Positions 18,025-22,229 of a stretch of 22,229 nucleotides of DNA are shown here, piece after piece. The stretch spans positions 1 through 22,229 of the forward strand of contig JAAYXN010000198.1 in assembly GCA_012515885.1 (NCBI GenBank). Reading direction: 5' to 3'. The stretch comes from Rhodococcus sp. (in: high G+C Gram-positive bacteria) (lineage in GTDB: Bacteria > Actinomycetota > Actinomycetes > Mycobacteriales > Mycobacteriaceae). The first letter of the stretch is position 1. Each line of letters starts with the position of its first letter. The translations under genes were made by a program, and so were the position numbers. The notes below the pieces were generated by a model. That model saw nothing but the letters and a program-made list of their open reading frames with translations. It ran no database searches and was not told where the DNA came from.

Positions 18025-18096
18025 GGATGGGACATCCTCAGAGCAACCGGATGGGACATCCTCAGAACAACTGGGTGGGACAACCGCAAAGTTAAG
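18025..18096. repeat. 24-bp tandem repeat, two near-identical copies plus one degenerate, upstream of the pyr promoter
   Basis: Units at 18025-18048 and 18049-18072 differ at only two or three bases; 18073-18096 is a decayed third copy. Each of the first two contains GGATGGGACATCC, a 5-bp hairpin with a 3-base loop, followed by TCAGA. The array ends 34 bp upstream of the pyr -10. It lies in the 259-bp gap between nusB and pyrR, where I see no gene. Confidence 0.85.
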
Positions 18097-18117
18097 CCTG
18101 TGCACTCCTGATACAAC

Positions 18118-18157
18118 AAGGGCCTCCTCGCTCACACCTGTGAGCGAGGAGGCCCTT
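18118..18157 (-). terminator. Strong hairpin terminator after nusB
   Basis: A perfect 18-bp GC-rich stem (AAGGGCCTCCTCGCTCAC and its complement) with a 4-nt loop, 30 bp after the nusB stop. The minus-strand 3' flank is only modestly U-rich (TTGTTGTATC). It separates the efp-nusB transcript from the pyr operon promoter. Confidence 0.88.
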
Positions 18158-18186
18158 GAGGGGCACACGCGTTACCGGGACTCGCC

Positions 18187-18750
18187 TTACTGCGGCCCGT
18201 CGGTGTCGGCTACTGCGGCTCCGCCTTCGGTCTCCGCCGAGTCTGCAGGGGCTTCAGGATCGCTGGCCTCTGTGTTTTCTGCTCGCGACGACGTCGCAGC
18301 CGCAGCTGCACGGACCTGCGGAGCCACCAGCACGACCTGACCCAGAACACCGTTGACGAAGCTGGGTGAATCGTCGGTGGAAAGCTGCTTCGCCAGTTCC
18401 ACGGCCTCATCAACAGCTACGACAGGTGGCACGTCCGTGGCGTGGAAAAGCTCCCACACCGCGATCCGCAGCACCGCGCGGTCGACAGCAGGCAGACGCT
18501 CAAGCGTCCATTCCTGCAGGTGCGACTCAATGACCGAGTCGATCCGGTCAAGGTTTTCCGCGACGCCGGTCACCAACGTCACGGTGTACGCGGGAACAGG
18601 CGCTACGGAATCATCCTTAGCGGCAAGTTCCGCGCGCTCACCCGCCAAATTGACCGGGTCAAGGTCGCGGGCTTCTGCTTCAAAGAGAAAATCAACGGCG
18701 CGTTTACGTGCCTTGTGACGTGCGCCGAGTTTCTTGTGCGTACCGGACAC
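18187..18750 (-). CDS. nusB: Transcription antitermination factor NusB
   Basis: A 187-residue protein that, with NusE (S10), binds boxA RNA during rRNA transcription. The all-helical NusB domain occupies about 8-150: GARHKARKRAVDFLFEAEAR, the loop YTVTLVTGV, ERLPAVDRAVLRIAVWEL and the closing VAVDEAVELAKQLSTDDSPSFVNGVLGQV, which are the family's best-conserved stretches. The last 35 residues are a Ala/Glu/Asp-rich disordered tail. The GTG directly abuts the efp TGA (TGAGTG), so translation is probably coupled. Confidence 0.97.
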   Translation of the reverse strand: MSGTHKKLGARHKARKRAVDFLFEAEARDLDPVNLAGERAELAAKDDSVAPVPAYTVTLVTGVAENLDRIDSVIESHLQEWTLERLPAVDRAVLRIAVWELFHATDVPPVVAVDEAVELAKQLSTDDSPSFVNGVLGQVVLVAPQVRAAAAATSSRAENTEASDPEAPADSAETEGGAAVADTDGPQ

Positions 18751-19314
18751 TCAGGAATTCACACGCCCGAGGTAGTTGCCGTCACGAGAATCAACCTTGA
18801 GCTTGTCGCCAATGTTGATGAAGAGCGGCACCTGGATTTCAGCACCGGTCTCAAGCGTCGCGGGCTTGGTGCCACCGGTGGAGCGGTCACCCTGCAGACC
18901 CGGATCGGTGTGCTTGACCTCAAGTTCAACGGTGACGGGAAGCTCAACGAACAGCGGAGCGTCCTCGTGCGTAGCGACCTGGACCTGCATGTTCTCCAGC
19001 AGGAAGCGGGCGCCGTCGCCGACGGTTGCCTCGCTGATCGGCAGCTGGTCGAACGTCTCGCCGTCCATGAAGATGTAGTCGGTGCCGTCGTGGTACAGGT
19101 ACGTCATGTCACGACGGTCAACGGTGGCAGTTTCCACCTTGACGCCAGCGTTCCAGGTCTTGTCGACCGTCTTGCCGGAGAGCACGTTCTTGATCTTCGT
19201 ACGCACGAAGGCCGGGCCCTTGCCTGGCTTGACGTGCTGGAACTCAAGAATCTGCCACAGCTGGCCTTCGATCTTGAGCACCAGACCGTTCTTGAAATCA
19301 CTGGTATCTGCCAC
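18751..19314 (-). CDS. efp: Translation elongation factor P
   Basis: A 187-residue factor that enters the ribosomal E site and relieves stalling at polyproline. Opening FKNGLVLKIEGQLWQILEFQHVKPGKGPAFVRTK contains Lys32 at the tip of the loop PGKGP (30-34), the palindromic loop that actinobacterial EF-P is reported to use without lysine modification. Three OB/KOW-like domains are present and the C-terminal signature GDKLKVDSRDGNYLGRV is intact. The GTG start is preceded by AGGAGAG about 10 bases away, a somewhat long spacing. It lies 61 bp after pepQ. Confidence 0.98.
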   Translation of the reverse strand: MADTSDFKNGLVLKIEGQLWQILEFQHVKPGKGPAFVRTKIKNVLSGKTVDKTWNAGVKVETATVDRRDMTYLYHDGTDYIFMDGETFDQLPISEATVGDGARFLLENMQVQVATHEDAPLFVELPVTVELEVKHTDPGLQGDRSTGGTKPATLETGAEIQVPLFINIGDKLKVDSRDGNYLGRVNS

Positions 19315-19332
19315 TTACTTCAGCTCTCCTCA

Positions 19333-19359
19333 TTTTTTTGCACCGGCCGGTGGTCACCG
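19333..19359 (-). promoter_or_regulatory. Overlapping palindromes and A-tract ahead of efp
   Basis: CACCGGCCGGTG (19341-19352) is a perfect 12-bp palindrome. CGGTG-GT-CACCG (19348-19359) shares part of it, so the two stems exclude each other. On the minus strand they are followed by seven A's (19333-19339) just before the efp ribosome site. Function unknown. Confidence 0.35.
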
Positions 19360-19375
19360 CCAGCTACCGTGGTTC

Positions 19376-20500
19376 TCACACTAGGGTCAGTTCCTTATCG
19401 GTGAGCGTGAGCAACTCCGGCCCGTCCTCGCGCACCACGAGTGTGTCCTCGATCCGGACGCCACCGCGCCCAGAGAAGTACACACCCGGCTCGACGGTCA
19501 CCGCCGCACCGTCCGAAAGTGTACCGCTGCCTCGTTGACCGATTCCCGGTGCTTCGTGAATCTCAAGGCCGACGCCGTGGCCGAGGCCATGCAGAAACAG
19601 GTCTCCATGACCCGCGTCGGCGATGACTTGCCGCGCCGCGCCATCGACGTCGACGACCTGCGCGCCTGGAGCTAGTGCGGCTCGCCCGGCGGCCTGCGCC
19701 CGCGCGACCAGGTCATATACGTCGCGTTGCCAGTCTGCTGCCGCCCCCAATACGTAGGTGCGGGTCATGTCCGAGTGATAGCCGCCGATCTGGGCACCGA
19801 AATCGAGTTTGACGAAATCCCCGTGCGCCAGCACCGCATCGGTGGGACGGTGATGCGGCACCGCGGAGTTCGCTCCGGTGGCGACGATGGTTTCGAAAGC
19901 GATGCCGTTCGCGCCGTACTCAAGCATCAGGTTCTCTAAGTCGCGGCGCACCTGTTTCTCACTGCGACCGGGGCGTAGTCCCCCGGCGGCCAGGAGCGCG
20001 GCCAGAGCGGCGTCGGCGCACGCGCAGGCGGCGCGAAGTTGCGCTACTTCAAAGTCATCTTTAACTTCGCGAAGCGGCTCGACAATGCGCGGCGTCGACA
20101 CCAGTTCAGGCCCACCTGAAACCAGTTTTTCCCAGCCGCGAAACTGCTCCACTGTCGCGACATGGCTCTCGAATCCGAGCGTTCTCACACCGGACGTGGC
20201 TGCACCCACTTCGTTCGTCGACGCTCGTTCAATGAGCTCTTCGGCGCAGGCGCGACTGATGATTGCCTGCAGATCCGGCACCTGGGTAGCGACCTGGCTG
20301 ACGTAGCGGCCGTCAGTACAGATCCGGGTGCGCTCGTCGGCGTCAGTATCGCCCGCATAAATCAGCAACGCGGCGTTAGAACCGGTGAAACCCGTGAGAT
20401 AGCGAATATTGATCAGGTTGGTGACCAGTACCGATTCGACCTCACGCTGTTCTAAAGCCTGGCGCACCGCTGTGCGTCGACCAGCAAAATCTGGAGACAT
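19376..20500 (-). CDS. pepQ: Xaa-Pro dipeptidase / aminopeptidase P-like M24 metallopeptidase
   Basis: A 374-residue cytoplasmic peptidase of the M24 pita-bread fold that cleaves Xaa-Pro bonds. The N-terminal creatinase-like domain (about 1-145) has NIRYLTGFTGSNA (31-43). The catalytic domain holds all five metal ligands: Asp233 in KLDFGA, Asp244 in YHSDMTRT, His308 in GLGHGVGLEIHE, Glu337 in VTVEPGVY and Glu351 in GGVRIEDT. The order pepQ-efp-nusB is the usual actinobacterial one and pairs a proline peptidase with the polyproline factor. The ATG at 20500 follows a perfect 16-bp triple repeat whose last unit supplies an AGGTAGG seven bases upstream. Confidence 0.95.
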   Translation of the reverse strand: MSPDFAGRRTAVRQALEQREVESVLVTNLINIRYLTGFTGSNAALLIYAGDTDADERTRICTDGRYVSQVATQVPDLQAIISRACAEELIERASTNEVGAATSGVRTLGFESHVATVEQFRGWEKLVSGGPELVSTPRIVEPLREVKDDFEVAQLRAACACADAALAALLAAGGLRPGRSEKQVRRDLENLMLEYGANGIAFETIVATGANSAVPHHRPTDAVLAHGDFVKLDFGAQIGGYHSDMTRTYVLGAAADWQRDVYDLVARAQAAGRAALAPGAQVVDVDGAARQVIADAGHGDLFLHGLGHGVGLEIHEAPGIGQRGSGTLSDGAAVTVEPGVYFSGRGGVRIEDTLVVREDGPELLTLTDKELTLV

Positions 20501-20507
20501 GACTTCA

Positions 20508-20555
20508 ACCTACCTGCGCGAACACCTACCTGCGCGAACACCTACCTGCGCGAAC
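20508..20555. repeat. 16-bp perfect tandem repeat, three copies, abutting the pepQ ribosome site
   Basis: ACCTACCTGCGCGAAC occurs three times without a mismatch or gap. In the pepQ sense strand each unit reads GTTCGCGCAGGTAGGT, so an AGGTAGG ribosome-site-like element is triplicated, the last copy 7 nt from the ATG. Perfect identity suggests recent or continuing expansion. Confidence 0.95.
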
Positions 20556-20645
20556 ACTGACACCCTCAGCAACATGGCCGCCCCACCAACAGCGACGCGT
20601 GGTGCTGACGAGCCACCGCCAATGTGGGGTGCGACACACAGCGGG

Positions 20646-20657
20646 TACCCTGTCCGC
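20646..20657 (+). promoter_or_regulatory. -10 element placed for a leaderless transcript
   Basis: TACCCT (20646-20651) fits the actinobacterial TANNNT -10 and is followed by six bases and the ATG at 20658. Transcription would start at or next to the A of the ATG. No Shine-Dalgarno precedes this ATG, which fits leaderless translation, common in mycobacteria. No clear -35 is visible. Confidence 0.5.
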
Positions 20658-21263
20658 ATGAATGCGTGGACAGTACGCGGCCTGGGAATGGGCCTGACAC
20701 ATGTGTTGGTGCGAGTTTTCCTCGCCGTCGGCCTGGCAGTGTGGCCGATTCATGGCTCGATCTTCAAATTCATCGGTGTCGTTGTGGTGGTTGCTGTTGC
20801 CATCGCTTGGGGTTGGCGTGACGCCACCGACAGCGAGGTCGGTGCAGGTAGTGGCACTGACCTGACCATGACCTGGATCAAAGCTGGTGCGGTCGCCGCG
20901 TTCGGTTCGGCCATCATATGCTGGATCTTGAGTTTCATCCCCGGCCTCGACGCCGCCGCGAATGGCTTCTTCGGTGAACTCACCTCGGGCGCTGCGTTCA
21001 CCTTCCTCATCACGGTCATTCCCGCGCTCGCGGCAGCCGGTATTGCGGGGCTGCTGGCACGTCGACGCGGCGGACCTGACGACGCTGCAGCTGAGCCTGC
21101 CGCGGCCGGAGCCGCAGCCAGTGAAGATGACTACCCCACCGAGTACATTCCGCAGGTCGATCAGTACGGAAACCAGGTCGATGACGGCGCAGAAACCACC
21201 GTGTTTCCCGCGGTCGATCCGCAGGCCTCCACCGAACAGTGGAGTGGCGAAAACCAGCGCTAG
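20658..21263 (+). CDS. Four-helix membrane protein, B-4DMT transporter family (Rv2536-like)
   Basis: A 201-residue integral membrane protein, the only plus-strand gene here. Four predicted helices: about 10-30 (GMGLTHVLVRVFLAVGLAVWP), 35-53 (IFKFIGVVVVVAVAIAWGW), 74-95 (AGAVAAFGSAIICWILSFI) and 112-134 (AAFTFLITVIPALAAAGIAGLL). A basic RRR motif follows, then an acidic Ala/Asp/Gln-rich cytoplasmic-type tail (140-201). Size, topology and divergent position next to pepQ match the mycobacterial Rv2536 gene, annotated in such genomes as a 4-TM drug/metabolite-type transporter; no substrate is known and transport is not shown. The frame is open 83 codons further upstream into pepQ, but the membrane homology begins at this ATG, which has a leaderless-type -10. 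Confidence 0.85.
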   Translation: MNAWTVRGLGMGLTHVLVRVFLAVGLAVWPIHGSIFKFIGVVVVVAVAIAWGWRDATDSEVGAGSGTDLTMTWIKAGAVAAFGSAIICWILSFIPGLDAAANGFFGELTSGAAFTFLITVIPALAAAGIAGLLARRRGGPDDAAAEPAAAGAAASEDDYPTEYIPQVDQYGNQVDDGAETTVFPAVDPQASTEQWSGENQR

Positions 21264-21274
21264 CTAGAAACGCC

Positions 21275-21310
21275 TCTGCCCCTGCTCGCTACGTAGCGAG
21301 CAGGGGCAGA
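21275..21310. terminator. Perfect 36-bp palindrome; bidirectional terminator between convergent genes
   Basis: TCTGCCCCTGCTCGCTAC is followed directly by its exact reverse complement, giving a hairpin of about 16 bp with a 4-nt ACGT loop. It sits 11 bp after the membrane gene and 34 bp after the aroB stop on the other strand. The minus-strand 3' flank has a short T-run (GGCGTTTC); the plus-strand flank has none. Confidence 0.85.
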
Positions 21311-21344
21311 AGTATGCAAGGGACAGAAGTGTTTCAGGAAGCTG

Positions 21345-22229
21345 TCAGAGCAGGATCGCTCCACCATTCGGTGCCTCTTCACGACCGATGGCCGAGTATG
21401 CGGCAGCGAGCAGAGACGGGTCCGGCCCTTCGAGGCGGCCGGGCTTCGCAAGACCGTCTAGGACAACGAAGCGCAGCATTCCGGAGCGGTTCTTCTTGTC
21501 GGTCTGCATGCCGTCGAGGAGCGCGCTAAACGCGTCAGCGTCGTACGTCGTTGGCAGTCCGACCGCTTCCAAGATGGTGCGGTGACGGTCAGCGGTGGCG
21601 TCATCGAGACGACCAGCCAGGCGTCCCAGCTCTGCGGCAAACACCAACCCGACAGCAACTGCAGCGCCGTGACGCCAGCGGTACCGTTCGCGACGCTCAA
21701 TAGCGTGCCCAAGCGTGTGCCCGTAGTTGAGGATCTCCCGCAGGTCCGACTCACGCAGGTCCGCCGCGACCACTTTCGCTTTCACTTCCACGGACCGGCG
21801 AATCAGTTCGGGCAGCACCGTTCCCGACGGGTCCAACGCCGCTTCCGGATCAGCCTCAATGAGGTCGAGAATGACAGGGTCCGCGATGAATCCGGTCTTA
21901 ATGACCTCGGCCATGCCCGCCACAATTTCGTTGCGCGGCACGGTTTCCAGCGTTGCGAGATCCACAAACACGGCAGCGGGCTCATGGAACGAGCCGACCA
22001 GGTTCTTTCCGGCTTCGGTGTTGATGCCCGTCTTGCCGCCAACAGCTGCGTCCACCATCGCCAGCAGCGTCGTCGGCACGTGAACTACCCGCACGCCGCG
22101 CATCCATGTCGCCGCAACGAATCCGGCGAGGTCGGTGGCCGCGCCGCCGCCCAGGCTCACTACCGCGTCCTGACGGCTCAGACCGATGCGTCCAAGTACC
22201 TCCCAGCAAAATCCTGCGACGGCCAGTTC
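21345..22229 (-). CDS. aroB: 3-dehydroquinate synthase, C-terminal part (cut by window edge)
   Basis: The visible 294 residues lack about the first 65-70 of the enzyme that turns DAHP into 3-dehydroquinate in the shikimate pathway. From the edge the frame reads ELAVAGFCWEVLGRIGLS, then the NAD-binding VVSLGGGAATDLAGFVAA. It continues with PTTLLAMVDAAVGGKTGIN, KNLVGSFHEP, the zinc-ligand Glu in VAGMAEVIKTGFI and zinc-ligand His residues in NYGHTLGHAIER and YRWRHGAAVAVG. The GTG at 22160 is internal and not the start. The stop TGA is at 21345-21347. aroQ, which follows aroB in mycobacteria, is not present here. Confidence 0.97.
   Translation of the reverse strand, partial: ELAVAGFCWEVLGRIGLSRQDAVVSLGGGAATDLAGFVAATWMRGVRVVHVPTTLLAMVDAAVGGKTGINTEAGKNLVGSFHEPAAVFVDLATLETVPRNEIVAGMAEVIKTGFIADPVILDLIEADPEAALDPSGTVLPELIRRSVEVKAKVVAADLRESDLREILNYGHTLGHAIERRERYRWRHGAAVAVGLVFAAELGRLAGRLDDATADRHRTILEAVGLPTTYDADAFSALLDGMQTDKKNRSGMLRFVVLDGLAKPGRLEGPDPSLLAAAYSAIGREEAPNGGAILL

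Noticed and set aside
18025..18096. CRISPR-like array
   Set aside because: Units are contiguous with no spacers, as are the arrays at 369, 6091 and 20508; no cas genes are present.
17860..18111. Plus-strand small open frame containing repeated GWDILR motifs
   Set aside because: The peptide repeat is just the 24-bp DNA repeat translated; the frame starts antisense inside pyrR and crosses the pyr promoter.

Overview
The window reads as one chromosomal housekeeping segment of a high-GC actinobacterium. Two gene orders known from the mycolic-acid-containing Mycobacteriales support this: aroB / divergent four-helix membrane gene / pepQ / efp / nusB, and pyrR / pyrB / pyrC / PH-like membrane gene / carA / carB / pyrF / mihF / gmk / rpoZ / coaBC / metK / priA / fmt. 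An mIHF gene, an ATPase-dead PriA, an EF-P with a PGKGP loop and many GTG starts with 4-base stop/start overlaps fit the same group. Genus cannot be fixed from the window. Both ends are cut inside genes: fmt on the left and aroB on the right. All genes are on the minus strand except one membrane gene at 20658-21263.

Right to left, in the direction of transcription: aroB (shikimate pathway) ends at a perfect 36-bp palindrome that also closes the convergent membrane gene. pepQ, efp and nusB follow (peptide turnover, translation, transcription antitermination) and end in a strong hairpin terminator. The pyrimidine operon then starts from its own extended -10 promoter. Its short leader carries a PyrR-type hexaloop hairpin next to the pyrR Shine-Dalgarno, with a potential anti-SD stem. 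The seven genes pyrR-pyrB-pyrC-PH-carA-carB-pyrF overlap at every junction, so their translation is probably coupled. They supply carbamoyl phosphate, carbamoyl aspartate, dihydroorotate and the last UMP step; pyrD and pyrE are not here. mihF-gmk-rpoZ-coaBC is a second tight unit (nucleoid protein, GMP kinase, RNA polymerase omega, coenzyme A synthesis), followed after 309 bp by metK-priA.

The left 2.7 kb is more accessory: a PadR-family regulator with a histidine-rich and then Gly/Arg-rich N-terminus and a palindrome on its own -10, then a secreted class-2 lipase, then fmt.

I see no obvious mobile element, CRISPR array, phage or defence system. The least ordinary signal is that four control regions each hold a different short tandem repeat: 13 bp x3 before fmt, 18 bp x4 before metK, 24 bp x3 before pyrR and 16 bp x3 (perfect) before pepQ. 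Smaller duplications sit in pyrC and at the coaBC stop codon.
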